Positions 1 through 8,596 are shown, numbered from the stretch's first letter. The stretch: 64,000 nucleotides of DNA from an uncultured Muribaculaceae bacterium (GCA_910587925.1 CAJUOC010000001.1:95252-159251); one strand, 5' to 3'. Made by a program: numbers and translations. The notes: generated by a model from the letters alone, not told the origin.

Positions 1-608
1 TTGAAGTAATGATAGTCGGTGGGGGCCATCGAGCGCTCGTAGTGGAAGAGGCAGGTGGTGTCGACACCGCCCGCGCAGCCTACAAATATCTCGGCGTCGT
101 CTTCAGAGTCGAGATTGAGCAGGATGGAGCCGGAGATGATGGAGGGGTCGAGATTGTTGGCGCCGGTGAGGCCGGTCTCCTCGTCGACGGTGAAAAGGCA
201 CTCAACGGGGCCGTGGACGAGCTTGTCGTCGACCATGACAGCCAGAGCGGCGGCCATGCCGATACCGTTGTCGGCGCCGAGGGTGGTGCCGTCGGCGCGC
301 AGCCAGTCGCCGTCGACGATGGTGGTGATGGGAGAGTTGTCAAAGTCGAAGCTCTTGTCGTTGCTCTCGCATACCATGTCCATGTGGGCCTGGAGGATTA
401 CGGTGGGAGCCTGCTCGTGGCCTGCGGTGGCGGGCTTGGTGAGCACTACGTTGCCGATGGCGTCGGTCTTGGCGGCGATACCGTGCTTGGCTGCGAAGTC
501 AAGCAGAAACTGCCGTATCTTGTCTTCTTTCTTTGACGGACGGGGTACCTTTGTTATCTGGTCGAAAATATCGAATACCAGCGCGGGCTTAAGGTCTTTG
601 ATAGTCAT
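1..608 (-). CDS. pepD: Aminoacyl-histidine dipeptidase (PepD-type, M20 family), N-terminal part
   Basis: Cytosolic metallo-dipeptidase that hydrolyses Xaa-His and other dipeptides. The reading frame runs off the window edge, so about 202 N-terminal residues of a protein usually near 485 residues are present. It starts MTIKDLKPALVFDIFDQ. The M20 metal site is visible: AHMDMV near residue 81, GADNGIG (bridging Asp), DEETG (catalytic Glu and metal Glu) and LNLDSED. The ATG at 608 is preceded by a promoter-like sequence at 666-698. It is divergent from the small membrane-protein gene at 748. Truncation is due to the window boundary only. M20 membership is clear; the PepD assignment over other M20 peptidases rests on the N-terminal sequence. 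Confidence 0.9.
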   Translation of the reverse strand, partial: MTIKDLKPALVFDIFDQITKVPRPSKKEDKIRQFLLDFAAKHGIAAKTDAIGNVVLTKPATAGHEQAPTVILQAHMDMVCESNDKSFDFDNSPITTIVDGDWLRADGTTLGADNGIGMAAALAVMVDDKLVHGPVECLFTVDEETGLTGANNLDPSIISGSILLNLDSEDDAEIFVGCAGGVDTTCLFHYERSMAPTDYHYF

Positions 609-665
609 GAGGGTTATAATATATGTGTTATTATCTCGAATGTTAAATTTATTTATTTCCGTGCA

Positions 666-698
666 CTAAGGTACAAAAATAAATCGACAAACGGCAAA
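666..698 (-). promoter_or_regulatory. Probable promoter of pepD
   Basis: Read on the minus strand, TTTG (695-698) is followed after 21 bp by TACCTTAG (666-673). This is one mismatch from the Bacteroidetes TTTG-N19-21-TAnnTTTG consensus. It lies about 60 bp upstream of the dipeptidase start codon at 608. Confidence 0.45.
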
Positions 699-716
699 AA
701 ATCAGCGAAGCTTTCT

Positions 717-724
717 TATATTTG
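717..724 (+). promoter_or_regulatory. Bacteroidetes -7 element (TATATTTG) ahead of the small membrane-protein gene
   Basis: TATATTTG matches the -7 consensus TAnnTTTG exactly and sits 23 bp upstream of the GTG start at 748. No clear TTTG -33 element is found 19-21 bp further upstream, so only half of the promoter is supported. Confidence 0.4.
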
Positions 725-747
725 CACCATAAAAGCAATTATGTGCC

Positions 748-930
748 GTGAAAGTCGTGCTGCTGTCCATAATAATTACAGCTATCTGCTTCCTGTTGTT
801 GGCGGTGAAGGTAATTTTTGTACGCGGCGGCCGGTTTCCGTCGCACCACGCGAGCCACAGCCCCGCCCTGCGCAGCAAGGGCGTCACCTGCGCCTCGCAC
901 GACAGCGACCGCGGCACTCCACGCAGCTAA
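748..930 (+). CDS. Small single-pass membrane protein
   Basis: Sixty residues starting at GTG. One hydrophobic segment (about residues 3-22, VVLLSIIITAICFLLLAVKV) is followed by a short basic, cytoplasmic-looking tail containing VRGGRFPSHHASHSPALRSKG. From memory, small Bacteroidales membrane proteins share this KGGRFP-like tail, so I think it is a real gene rather than noise. It has a -7 promoter element at 717-724 and sits 32 bp ahead of the OmpH-like lipoprotein gene, with which it may be co-transcribed. Function unknown. Confidence 0.6.
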   Translation: MKVVLLSIIITAICFLLLAVKVIFVRGGRFPSHHASHSPALRSKGVTCASHDSDRGTPRS

Positions 931-961
931 TCATCATCTGACATACCTCTTTTATATAGAC

Positions 962-1597
962 ATGAAAAAAGTATTCATCGCCGCAGCCTCACTCCTGATA
1001 GCATCGTGCCTTGTCACTGCCTGCTCCGACAGCGCCGACAAGGCCGCCGACAAGGCGCCTGCGGCAGCACAGGCCAAGCCCGCCCCGGCTCCCAAGCCCG
1101 GCGAAGCTTTCGCCCCCACCACCAACATCCGGTACATCGACCTCGACTCAGTCCTGGCCAACTATACCCTGGCCCAGGAGCTCTCCAAGGCCAGTCAGAA
1201 GATGATGCTCGACTATCAGAATCTCGAGCGTCAGAAAGGCAACGAGCTGCAGCGCATGGGCAACCAGATACAGCAGAAAGTCAACTCCAGCGGCTACCTG
1301 TCGCAGGAGTCGTACCAGGCCGACGTCAACAACTTCAACCAGAAGCAAAACGAGGCCCAGACATTCCTGGCCGGCCAGCAAAACAAAATCTCGACCTACA
1401 TGGCCCAGCAGCAGGCCCGCCTCAACGACTCAATCCAGGCATTCGTAAAGGACTACAACGCATCGCGCCACTACGACGCCATCCTCTTCAAGGAGGCCGG
1501 CGTATACTTCAACCCCGCCCTCAACATCACCGACGAGGTGGTGGCCGGCCTCAACGCCCGCTACACCCCCGCCGCCGATGACGACGCCCGGAAGTAA
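962..1597 (+). CDS. OmpH/Skp-like periplasmic lipoprotein
   Basis: A 211-residue protein with a lipoprotein signal peptide ending LVTAC (lipid-modified Cys about residue 21) and a low-complexity Ala/Pro/Lys linker to about residue 50. A Skp-like body follows, starting NIRYIDLDSVLANYTLAQ. The long helical Gln/Asn-rich middle (about residues 75-165) fits the coiled-coil tentacles of Skp, and YDAILF...YFNPALNITDEVV matches the usual C-terminal strand. Skp-family proteins chaperone unfolded outer-membrane proteins in the periplasm. The start is the ATG directly before the Lys-Lys of the signal peptide; an upstream in-frame extension is ignored. A strong hairpin terminator follows at 1632. Confidence 0.82.
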   Translation: MKKVFIAAASLLIASCLVTACSDSADKAADKAPAAAQAKPAPAPKPGEAFAPTTNIRYIDLDSVLANYTLAQELSKASQKMMLDYQNLERQKGNELQRMGNQIQQKVNSSGYLSQESYQADVNNFNQKQNEAQTFLAGQQNKISTYMAQQQARLNDSIQAFVKDYNASRHYDAILFKEAGVYFNPALNITDEVVAGLNARYTPAADDDARK

Positions 1598-1631
1598 TCC
1601 CTCCCCGCGCGCGCAACCGTCACGCATACAT

Positions 1632-1675
1632 ATCGCCGCATCGCCCATCCGTACACCGGGCGATGCGGCGATTTT
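1632..1675 (+). terminator. Rho-independent terminator after the OmpH-like gene
   Basis: A perfect 15-bp stem (1632-1646 pairing with 1658-1672, ATCGCCGCATCGCCC) with an 11-nt loop is followed by a short T run. It separates the OmpH-like gene from mdh. Confidence 0.8.
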
Positions 1676-1736
1676 ACGCTACGGGCAAAACATTTGGCGG
1701 CGGCGGTTGTTAAGTCAGTAAACTCAATCTCCTGAC

Positions 1737-2750
1737 ATGAAATACCTGACAGACGAAAAGCTGGTCATCGTCGGCGCAGCCGGCATGATTGGCTCCAACA
1801 TGGCCCAGACCGCCATGATGATGCACCTCACCCCCAACCTCTGCCTCTACGACCCCTATGCCCCCGCCCTCGAAGGCGTGGCCGAGGAGCTGATGCACTG
1901 CGGTTTCGAAGGCATCAACCTCACCTTTACCTCCGATATCAAGGAAGCCCTCACCGGCGCCCGATACATCGTATCGTCGGGCGGCGCTGCGCGTAAAGCC
2001 GGCATGACCCGCGAAGACCTCCTCAAGGGCAACGCCGCCATCGCAGAGCAGTTTGGCAAGGACGTGCGCGCATATTGCCCCGACGTGCGCCATATAGTGG
2101 TGATCTTCAACCCCGCCGACATCACCGGCCTCATCACCCTGCTATACTCGGGCCTGAAACCCTCGCAGGTGACCACGCTGGCCGCGCTCGACTCCACCCG
2201 CCTGCGCTCCGAGCTGGCCAAGTACCTGCACGTGTCGCCCGACTCGGTCGAGAACGCACGCACCTACGGCGGCCACGGCGAGCAGATGGCTGTATACGCC
2301 TCCACCACCACCGTCGACGGTCGGCCGCTCACAGAGATAATCGGCACCGAGCGCCTGCCCGAGGCCGACTGGGACGCGCTCAAGACCCGCGTCGTACAGG
2401 GCGGCAAGCACATCATCGACCTGCGCGGACGCTCATCGTTCCAAAGCCCGGCATACCTCTCCATCGAGATGATTGCCGCCGCCATGGGCGGACCCGCCTT
2501 CCGCTGGCCTGCCGGCACATATGTCAACAACGACCGCTACTCCCACATAATGATGGCCATGGAGACCGTAATCGGAGCCGACGGCGTAAGCTGCCGGGCC
2601 GTCGCCGGTACCCCGGCCGAGCAAGAGGAGCTCGACCGCAGCTACCGCCATCTCTGCGAGCTGCGCGACGAGGTCATCGCCATGGGAGTGATGCCCCCCA
2701 TCGACAAGTGGAGCACACTCAACCCCTACCTCGACGCCAAGACCTGCTGA
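1737..2750 (+). CDS. mdh: Malate dehydrogenase
   Basis: 337 residues. NAD-dependent interconversion of malate and oxaloacetate, in the reductive branch toward succinate and propionate of anaerobic Bacteroidales. The N-terminal dinucleotide-binding loop is VIVGAAGMIGSN. Later motifs include IVSSGGAARKAGMTREDLL (the mobile-loop region with substrate Arg), FNPADITG, LAALDSTRLRSELA and TYGGHGEQM (catalytic His). The sequence and length agree with the long Bacteroidales-type malate dehydrogenase. Single gene, bounded by terminators on both sides (1632-1675 and 2776-2816). Confidence 0.93.
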   Translation: MKYLTDEKLVIVGAAGMIGSNMAQTAMMMHLTPNLCLYDPYAPALEGVAEELMHCGFEGINLTFTSDIKEALTGARYIVSSGGAARKAGMTREDLLKGNAAIAEQFGKDVRAYCPDVRHIVVIFNPADITGLITLLYSGLKPSQVTTLAALDSTRLRSELAKYLHVSPDSVENARTYGGHGEQMAVYASTTTVDGRPLTEIIGTERLPEADWDALKTRVVQGGKHIIDLRGRSSFQSPAYLSIEMIAAAMGGPAFRWPAGTYVNNDRYSHIMMAMETVIGADGVSCRAVAGTPAEQEELDRSYRHLCELRDEVIAMGVMPPIDKWSTLNPYLDAKTC

Positions 2751-2775
2751 ACATTAGTCCCCGCGGCTTGTTAAT

Positions 2776-2816
2776 ATTAGTGAGCGCGCACCTCTGCACG
2801 CTCACTAATGTTTTTT
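2776..2816 (+). terminator. Terminator of mdh abutting the next start codon
   Basis: An 11-bp stem, ATTAGTGAGCG (2776-2786) with CGCTCACTAAT (2799-2809), is followed by six T at 2811-2816. The next gene's ATG is at 2821, only 4 nt after the T run, so the hairpin also forms the immediate 5' context of that gene. Confidence 0.75.
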
Positions 2817-2820
2817 GTAT

Positions 2821-3663
2821 ATGAAAGCTATCAGACTCATGGGCGCCGCGCTGGCCATCCTGCTCGCCGCAGGCGCGACCGGCTGTGTCAGCAAGAAGAA
2901 ATATACCGAGCTGCAGAGCCGCTACGACAATCTCACCTCGACATACAATGCCTCGCAGGTCTACCTCGCCCAGGCCAAGGCCCACGGCACCAGCCTGGAG
3001 CAGATGCTCGCCGATGCCCGCACCAACAACGACCGCCTGCAGGACGCCCTCGCCCAGGCGATGCGCAACAACAATCAGGGCAGCGTCAACATCGCCACCC
3101 TGCTCGACCAGATCAACGCCTCAAACAAATACATACGTCAGCTCGTCGACGCCAAGCAGAAAAGCGACTCGCTCAACCTGGTGCTCACCGCCAACCTCAC
3201 CCGCTCGCTCTCGCCCGACGACATGCGCGACGTCAACGTAAAAGTGCTCAAGGGCGTCGTATACATCTCCCTGGCCGACAATATGCTCTACAAGTCGGGA
3301 AGCTATCAGATAAGCCCCGCTGCAATGTCGATTCTGAGCAAGATAGCCAAGATTATCAAAGACTATAAAGACTACTCCGTGCTCGTCGAAGGCAACACCG
3401 ACAACGTGCCCATCGACCGCCCCAACATACGCAACAACTGGGATCTCAGCTGCCTGCGCGCCTCATCAGTCGTGCAAGCCCTTCAGAACGACTTCGGCGT
3501 CGATCCCTCGCGCCTCACCGCCGGCGGCCGCGGCGAATACAATACCGTGGCATCAAACGACACCCCCGACGGCCGCGCCCTCAACCGCCGCACCGAAATC
3601 ATCATCACCCCCAAGCTCGACCAGTTTATGGACCTCATAGGCAAAGCTCCGAAGCAGCAATAA
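2821..3663 (+). CDS. OmpA-domain lipoprotein (peptidoglycan-binding)
   Basis: 280 residues. The lipoprotein signal ends GATGC (Cys about 22). A coiled-coil region with YTELQSRYDNLTSTYNASQ follows (about 25-130), then an OmpA-like peptidoglycan-binding domain (about 150-270) with YSVLVEGNTDNVPID, WDLSCLRASSVVQAL and NRRTEIIITPK, the Asp/Arg residues expected to hold diaminopimelate. It probably tethers the outer membrane to the cell wall. The start chosen is ATG 2821, the start of the signal peptide; an in-frame TTG at 2815 falls in the preceding terminator T run. A strong terminator follows at 3685. Confidence 0.85.
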   Translation: MKAIRLMGAALAILLAAGATGCVSKKKYTELQSRYDNLTSTYNASQVYLAQAKAHGTSLEQMLADARTNNDRLQDALAQAMRNNNQGSVNIATLLDQINASNKYIRQLVDAKQKSDSLNLVLTANLTRSLSPDDMRDVNVKVLKGVVYISLADNMLYKSGSYQISPAAMSILSKIAKIIKDYKDYSVLVEGNTDNVPIDRPNIRNNWDLSCLRASSVVQALQNDFGVDPSRLTAGGRGEYNTVASNDTPDGRALNRRTEIIITPKLDQFMDLIGKAPKQQ

Positions 3664-3684
3664 ACCTTGCCGGACATATGCCGA

Positions 3685-3716
3685 CGGCGGCCGCACCCGC
3701 GGCCGCCGCTTTTATT
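3685..3716 (+). terminator. Terminator after the OmpA-domain lipoprotein gene
   Basis: A perfect 10-bp GC stem (CGGCGGCCGC, 3685-3694, with 3699-3708) and a 4-nt loop are followed by CTTTTATTTG. It lies between convergent genes, ending 14 bp before the aguB stop. Confidence 0.8.
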
Positions 3717-3729
3717 TGTCCGTGGCCGG

Positions 3730-4617
3730 TCAGTCGCGGTAGCGGCGGGTGAGGTCGGCGTAGGCGTCGATGCGGCGGTCGCGCAGGAAGGGCCACCAGC
3801 GGCGCACTTGCTCGCTGCGGGCGAGGTCGATGTCGATTACGTCGAGGGCCTCGTCGGTGCCGGCGCGGTAGAGGAGCTCGCCCTGGGGGCCGGCCACGAA
3901 GCTGTTGCCCCAGAATGTGATGCCGCCGGTGGCGCCGCTCGGGTCGGGCTCGTGGCCGACGCGGTTGACGGTGACCACGGGCAGGCCGTTGGCCACGGCA
4001 TGGCCGCGCTGCACTGTCATCCAGGCGTCGAGCTGGCGGGCCTGCTCGGCCTCGGTGTCGCTGCTCTCCCAGCCGATGGCGGTGGGATAGATGAGCATGT
4101 CGGCGCCGGCAAGGGCCATGAGGCGGGCGGCCTCGGGATACCATTGGTCCCAGCACACGAGCACTCCGAGCCGCCCGACCGATGTGTCGATGGGGCGGAA
4201 GCCAATGTCGCCGGGGGTGAAATAAAATTTCTCGTAATACGCCGGGTCGTCGGGGATGTGCATCTTGCGGTAGCGTCCGGCCTCAGAGCCGTCGGCATCG
4301 AATACGACGGCGGTATTGTGGTACAGCCCGGGGGCGCGGCGCTCAAAGAGCGATGTGACCATCACCACTCCGAGCCGGGCGGCCAGCGCGGAGTAGAATG
4401 CCATGGCCTCGGAGGAGTCGAGCGATACGGCGCGGTCAAATTCGGCAACGTTTTCGGTCTGACAGAAGTAGGGGCCGTCGTGCAGCTCCTGATTGACGAT
4501 GAGGCGGGCGCCGCGGGCGGCGAGCACTTCGGCGCGGGCGGCTATGCGCGAGCGGCAGTCGGCGGCATCGGTGCCGGCGGCCATCTGTATGATACCTGTA
4601 GGTAGGGTCTTGTTCAT
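3730..4617 (-). CDS. aguB: N-carbamoylputrescine amidohydrolase
   Basis: 295 residues, carbon-nitrogen hydrolase (nitrilase) superfamily. Converts N-carbamoylputrescine to putrescine, CO2 and ammonia, the last step of the agmatine deiminase route. The catalytic triad is visible: Glu in VNQELHDGPYFCQ, Lys in YRKMHIPDDPAYYEKFYF, and Cys in LGVLVCWDQWYPEAARLM. The start codon overlaps the aguA stop by 4 bp (4614-4617), so the pair is translationally coupled. Together with speA (10277-12175) the window encodes the whole arginine-to-putrescine route. Confidence 0.93.
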   Translation of the reverse strand: MNKTLPTGIIQMAAGTDAADCRSRIAARAEVLAARGARLIVNQELHDGPYFCQTENVAEFDRAVSLDSSEAMAFYSALAARLGVVMVTSLFERRAPGLYHNTAVVFDADGSEAGRYRKMHIPDDPAYYEKFYFTPGDIGFRPIDTSVGRLGVLVCWDQWYPEAARLMALAGADMLIYPTAIGWESSDTEAEQARQLDAWMTVQRGHAVANGLPVVTVNRVGHEPDPSGATGGITFWGNSFVAGPQGELLYRAGTDEALDVIDIDLARSEQVRRWWPFLRDRRIDAYADLTRRYRD

Positions 4618-5663
4618 AGGGGTAAGGCTGAGGCGGGTACTTGCATGGTGGCGCAGTGCAGCGAGCCGTGCTGGCGCACCAGGGCGCTGCAGTCGACCGT
4701 TTCGACGGTATGGCCCGGATAGGCCACCCTCACAATCTGCGAGGCGAGCATGTCGGGCTTGGCCTGGCCGTAGGTGGGGAGCAGCACGGCGTCGTTTATC
4801 ACCAGATAGTTGAGATATGTGGCGGGGAGGCGCGAGCCGTCGTCGGGGTCGTACATCGGCTCGGGCAGGGGGACCCCGACCAGCGAGTACGGCTCGCCAT
4901 CGGCGTCGGTGACGCCCTCGAGGCTCGCGCGCAGGCGCTCAAGCAGGGCCGCCTGCCCGGGGTCGTCGACTCCGAAGGCAGGAGTGGCGTACAGTATCAC
5001 ACCTCCGGGCGCAAGGCGGGCGAGGGTATCGACGTGGCCGTCGGTATCGTCGCCGATGATGCCGCCGGCGTCGAGCCACAGCACCTTGCGGGCGCCGAGC
5101 GAGCCGGCCAGGACTGCGTCGATGTCGTCGCGGCTCATGCCGTGGTTGCGCGTGGGCGTGAGCAGGCAGTCCGACGTCACCATAAGCGTGCCGCGGCCGT
5201 CGCTCTCGATGCTGCCGCCCTCCAGTATAAAGGCGCGGCGGTCTTCGTAGCGGCCGCGCAGCAGGCCGGCCTCGGCCATGCGCCGGGTGACATCGTCGTC
5301 GAGCTCAGCCGGAAACTTGCCGCCCCACGCGTTGAAGCCGAAATCGTTGAGCACGGGGCGTCCATCGGCGTCGAGCGTCACTATCACGCCGTAATCGCGT
5401 ATCCAGGTATCGTTGGTCGGGCAGTCGAAGTATACTATCGGATAGCGCGCATCGACATCGCGGAGCAAGCGGCGCGGGCGCTCCGTATCGGGCGCGACCA
5501 CCACCAGCGGCGCGTGGCGGGCGATGGCTGCGGCCAGCTCCACGTAGCAAGCTTCCACACTGTCGAGCATATATGCCCAGTCGGTCGCCTCGTGGGGCCA
5601 CGATATGAGCACACCGCCCTGTGGCTCCCACTCGGCGGGCAGGCGCACGGGCTCACTCTTCAT
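4614..5663 (-). CDS. aguA: Agmatine deiminase
   Basis: 349 residues, guanidino-modifying (PPADPF) fold. Hydrolyses agmatine to N-carbamoylputrescine and ammonia. Visible motifs: LPAEWEPQGGVLISWPH at the N-terminus, NDTWIRDYG, LEGGSIESDG, DTDGHVDTLARL (catalytic His and Asp), and GSLHCATMQ near the C-terminus with the nucleophilic Cys. A longer open frame extends upstream, but ATG 5663 is chosen because homology begins there and it overlaps the upstream 79-residue gene by only 11 bp. Probably co-transcribed with that gene and with aguB. Confidence 0.93.
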   Translation of the reverse strand: MKSEPVRLPAEWEPQGGVLISWPHEATDWAYMLDSVEACYVELAAAIARHAPLVVVAPDTERPRRLLRDVDARYPIVYFDCPTNDTWIRDYGVIVTLDADGRPVLNDFGFNAWGGKFPAELDDDVTRRMAEAGLLRGRYEDRRAFILEGGSIESDGRGTLMVTSDCLLTPTRNHGMSRDDIDAVLAGSLGARKVLWLDAGGIIGDDTDGHVDTLARLAPGGVILYATPAFGVDDPGQAALLERLRASLEGVTDADGEPYSLVGVPLPEPMYDPDDGSRLPATYLNYLVINDAVLLPTYGQAKPDMLASQIVRVAYPGHTVETVDCSALVRQHGSLHCATMQVPASALPL

Positions 5664-5892
5664 CGTCGTAGTCGTTGAGGGTTTCCCACACTTCGTTGCG
5701 GTCGGCCATGTACTCCTCGCAGAAGTCCATGAAACCGTGCTTCTCGGTGGTACCGCGCTCGCGGCACCACTCGCGGTACTGCATATGCAGGCTGTCGTCC
5801 TCGGCGATAGCTCGCTTGAACTCCGACTCTGCAATGTCGTAGCTGTGTGCCTGCTCGATAATATGTACGAAGTAATCTTGAATATCTTCCAT
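5653..5892 (-). CDS. Conserved small acidic protein, function unknown
   Basis: 79 residues, MEDIQDYFVHIIEQAHSYDI at the N-terminus, very acidic (tail NDYDDEE). It is predicted helical, with no signal peptide or membrane segment. I recall similar short proteins in other Bacteroidales but know no function. Its 3' end overlaps aguA by 11 bp, so it is probably the first gene of the aguA-aguB operon. Its codon use and coupling support it as a real gene. Confidence 0.65.
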   Translation of the reverse strand: MEDIQDYFVHIIEQAHSYDIAESEFKRAIAEDDSLHMQYREWCRERGTTEKHGFMDFCEEYMADRNEVWETLNDYDDEE

Positions 5893-6022
5893 AGCGTGTG
5901 TGTAGGCAGAGGTGTGTACAAATGTAGCGCATATCCGGCTATCGGCCGTCGCGCAGATGGTTATTTTTCGTTAAATAAACTATTTGGGCCGGTGATATGT
6001 TGTAAATTCAAACGATTGCGTT

Positions 6023-6643
6023 ATGAAAAAGCTACTCTTCCTCTCATCACTGGTGCTGGCGCTCGCCCTGGGCAGCTGCTCCCCCTTCTCGCTTGTCAAC
6101 AGCGAGACCTACAACGACGCCGACCTGGCCTCGTACAAGACATTCCATATCGTATCGCCGGCCGACGGACAGCTGCCGCCCGGCATGCAGATGGTGACGT
6201 ACTACAATATCGCCGCCGCCATACGCGAGCAGATGATCATGCGCGGATATACCGAAGACCCCACCTCGCCGCTGCTGGTCAACATCGGCCTGACCGTACA
6301 CAAGGAAATCGACACCGAGCCTGCCCTGCCGCCGGGATACTTCCCCTACTCCGGCCCGTACTACAACGGCTACTACCCCTACTTCATGTATCCCCGCGCC
6401 GCCTACTGGGACAGCTACTATGCCAACGCTCGCGTCATCACCGGCATATACAAAGAGGGCGTGCTGACCATGGACATGGTCAACATCCGCGAGAAACTGC
6501 CGCTCTTCTCAGCCTCCGTAGCGACCATACTCGAGAACGGCAACGCCCAATTCCGCGACCTGAGTGGCATCGCCGAAGCCGTCAAAACCCTCTTCTCGCG
6601 CTTCCCCGTACCCCTGGAGCCGCAGTACCGCCCGCAGAAATAA
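6023..6643 (+). CDS. DUF4136-type lipoprotein
   Basis: 206 residues. Lipoprotein signal peptide ending ALGSC (Cys19). The mature part begins SLVNSETYNDADLASYKTF, the usual opening of DUF4136 proteins, in which an aging- or stress-linked periplasmic role is suspected but not established. The middle holds a Tyr/Pro-rich stretch (PPGYFPYSGPYYNGYYPYF) typical of the family's variable loop, and the C-terminal helix contains AEAVKTLFSRFP. It stands alone, divergent from the aguA operon, and is followed by a hairpin at 6662. Confidence 0.75.
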   Translation: MKKLLFLSSLVLALALGSCSPFSLVNSETYNDADLASYKTFHIVSPADGQLPPGMQMVTYYNIAAAIREQMIMRGYTEDPTSPLLVNIGLTVHKEIDTEPALPPGYFPYSGPYYNGYYPYFMYPRAAYWDSYYANARVITGIYKEGVLTMDMVNIREKLPLFSASVATILENGNAQFRDLSGIAEAVKTLFSRFPVPLEPQYRPQK

Positions 6644-6661
6644 CCCCTTGCTACACACACG

Positions 6662-6699
6662 ACGCGGGACGCTCCTCATTCGGGCGCCCCGCGTTGTTT
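6662..6699 (+). terminator. Probable terminator after the DUF4136 gene
   Basis: ACGCGGG (6662-6668) can pair with CCCGCGT in CGCCCCGCGTTGTTTA, followed by a short T-rich tract. It sits between convergent genes and may serve both directions. Confidence 0.55.
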
Positions 6700-6716
6700 A
6701 GGCAAGGGAATTACCC

Positions 6717-7037
6717 TCACTCCTCGCGGAGGCGTTCAAGCCGATGGGCACAGCAGCCGCATAATCCCCCGTTGTCTCGGGCTGCCACCCGCTCTTCAAG
6801 AGGAATATTGCAACCGCAACCCGCGCATGTATCGGGAAACTCCGCCTCGATGAAGCGCTCTATCTCATCTTTAGCTTCCGACGGCAACTGCGCCAACTCA
6901 CAGTGATGAATCAAACGTAGTGAGTCTCTGAGCAGGGCCTTATTACCGCTCCAAGTCTCAATAAGCGCCTCCAAGTCGAAGTATTCCGAAACTTCAAGCG
7001 CGAGACCGAGAGTATCGTCAGTCAGTATGAAATCCAT
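6717..7037 (-). CDS. Hypothetical protein with a C-terminal zinc ribbon
   Basis: 106 residues, not recognised. The first 70 residues are acidic and probably helical. The tail has two Cys pairs (CAGCGCN and CGCCAHR), an arrangement expected to bind one zinc ion. It starts 5 bp downstream of the BspA-like gene stop and belongs to the same three-gene transcription unit. Base composition is AT-richer than the flanking housekeeping genes. Confidence 0.6.
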   Translation of the reverse strand: MDFILTDDTLGLALEVSEYFDLEALIETWSGNKALLRDSLRLIHHCELAQLPSEAKDEIERFIEAEFPDTCAGCGCNIPLEERVAARDNGGLCGCCAHRLERLREE

Positions 7038-7042
7038 GAGGA

Positions 7043-8596
7043 TTAGATTTTGATTTTAGTAGCTTTCCCGTCGACCGTAAGAATATACAGACCTTTGCCC
7101 AGCGGGATGTCCTCGCCATCATAATGGCGAGAGGAATAGCACATACGCCCCATAGTGTCATATACATGTATGCTTTTGCCAATCCCGTATTCAACATTTA
7201 CACCCGAGGAAGTGATGCTCACCGCATCCACACTCTGTTCAGACTCTACATCCTCAACTCCTGCCGCCAAGTATTTCTGCAAATACTCCTCAGCATCGTC
7301 ATAATACCATTTAAAATTATACCATGGGTAATATTGTTGATATTCCCACCACTTTCCAGCTGGCACATGAACATCTATGAAATCAACATTACACCCAGCG
7401 AATGCATTATCTTCCTCTGAGTACTGTTTAAACTTTGTTAAAGGCGGTAAACAGAGACATACTAACTCTTTTAAATTAGTACAATTTTTGAATTGCTTGT
7501 CATTAATGTTCAAATCATACGCCCCTCTGTTCTCGGTAATAAAATTGGGCCCGAAGACAAACGAAGCTATACCAGAATCCATAAAGGCTAGGGGGGACAA
7601 TTCCTCAAGTAAGGGCATATATGGGATGCTCTCCAAATCTGTAGTACCCTCGAAAGCTCGTTTGCCTATGTATGTGATGCCTTCACAACCCGTCACCTTT
7701 GACAGCGGAGCCCCTCTGAAAGCACCTCTTTCCAACCGACTTACACTTGCGGGGATATCTATGCTTTGAATCTGTGATTCAGCAAAAGCGTCTATACCGA
7801 TTGATTTTAATTCCTCAGAAAGCTCGATGCTTGTAAGTCCCGTTCTGTAAAACGCGCCACTTCCAATGCCAGCAAAAGGAGGCGAATCTACTGTTTTAAG
7901 ACTTTTACACCCACTAAATGCACGATGTGGAATATTTATCCCATAATCCTGATTATCATCGGGGTGCCGTTCTACCTTAACGTGCTCCAATAATTCACAA
8001 TCTAAAAACATGCTGGGAGCAAGTCTTTTGACCTTAGCTCTCCGTATTGAAGCTCCACTGAAGATGCCGGCGTTGGAAAAACATTCATTTGTTATAATAA
8101 TATCCCACATCTGCTTTTCCGCTTCTGTCACGCCAGATGTATAGATTTTCATGTTCACACCTTCAAAGACACAATCACCAGCAAGCTTACATGAGACTGG
8201 AAGTATAAGCTCTTTAAGAGACTGATTGTTTTGAAAAGCATAGTCCCTTATAAACTCAAGTTTATCGGGAAGTATAAGTTCCTTAAGGCCGTTACAGTTT
8301 TTGAAAGCATAGGCTCCTATGCTTTCAAGTGTAGTGGGTAGAGTCAGATTCTCAAGTGTTGTATTGTCGGCAAAAACAGATTCTCCAATTTTCACTACCG
8401 ACATCTGTTTCCAAAGATACGTAACCGTTTCGGGGATTTGTATTGTCGAGGCTTGTGAGTGACATGCTATCAACTCACACTTGCCGACTTCCATCACTTT
8501 GTATTCGAGGCCGTCCAATGTGAACGACTGCGCAGAAACCACTGCGCTCACCATCGACATGAGGATGATGAGCAGGTGCTTGATTGATGTTTTCAT
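7043..8596 (-). CDS. Secreted BspA-type leucine-rich repeat protein with T9SS tail
   Basis: 517 residues. Signal peptide MKTSIKHLLIILMSMVSAVVSAQ. A series of BspA-type (LRR_5) repeats spans about residues 50-400, with recurring units such as LTLPTTLESIGAYAFKNC and LILPDKLEFIRDYAFQNN. The last 80 residues look like a type IX secretion sorting domain ending GKGLYILTVDGKATKIKI. Such proteins are exported and often bind host matrix or other bacteria. The start chosen is ATG 8596, which overlaps the upstream gene stop (ATGA). GC content is clearly lower than the genome average, suggesting transfer. Confidence 0.85.
   Translation of the reverse strand: MKTSIKHLLIILMSMVSAVVSAQSFTLDGLEYKVMEVGKCELIACHSQASTIQIPETVTYLWKQMSVVKIGESVFADNTTLENLTLPTTLESIGAYAFKNCNGLKELILPDKLEFIRDYAFQNNQSLKELILPVSCKLAGDCVFEGVNMKIYTSGVTEAEKQMWDIIITNECFSNAGIFSGASIRRAKVKRLAPSMFLDCELLEHVKVERHPDDNQDYGINIPHRAFSGCKSLKTVDSPPFAGIGSGAFYRTGLTSIELSEELKSIGIDAFAESQIQSIDIPASVSRLERGAFRGAPLSKVTGCEGITYIGKRAFEGTTDLESIPYMPLLEELSPLAFMDSGIASFVFGPNFITENRGAYDLNINDKQFKNCTNLKELVCLCLPPLTKFKQYSEEDNAFAGCNVDFIDVHVPAGKWWEYQQYYPWYNFKWYYDDAEEYLQKYLAAGVEDVESEQSVDAVSITSSGVNVEYGIGKSIHVYDTMGRMCYSSRHYDGEDIPLGKGLYILTVDGKATKIKI

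Noticed and set aside
818..961. Extended N-terminus of the OmpH-like protein
   Set aside because: The upstream frame adds a low-complexity basic stretch before a clear lipoprotein signal peptide starting at 962.
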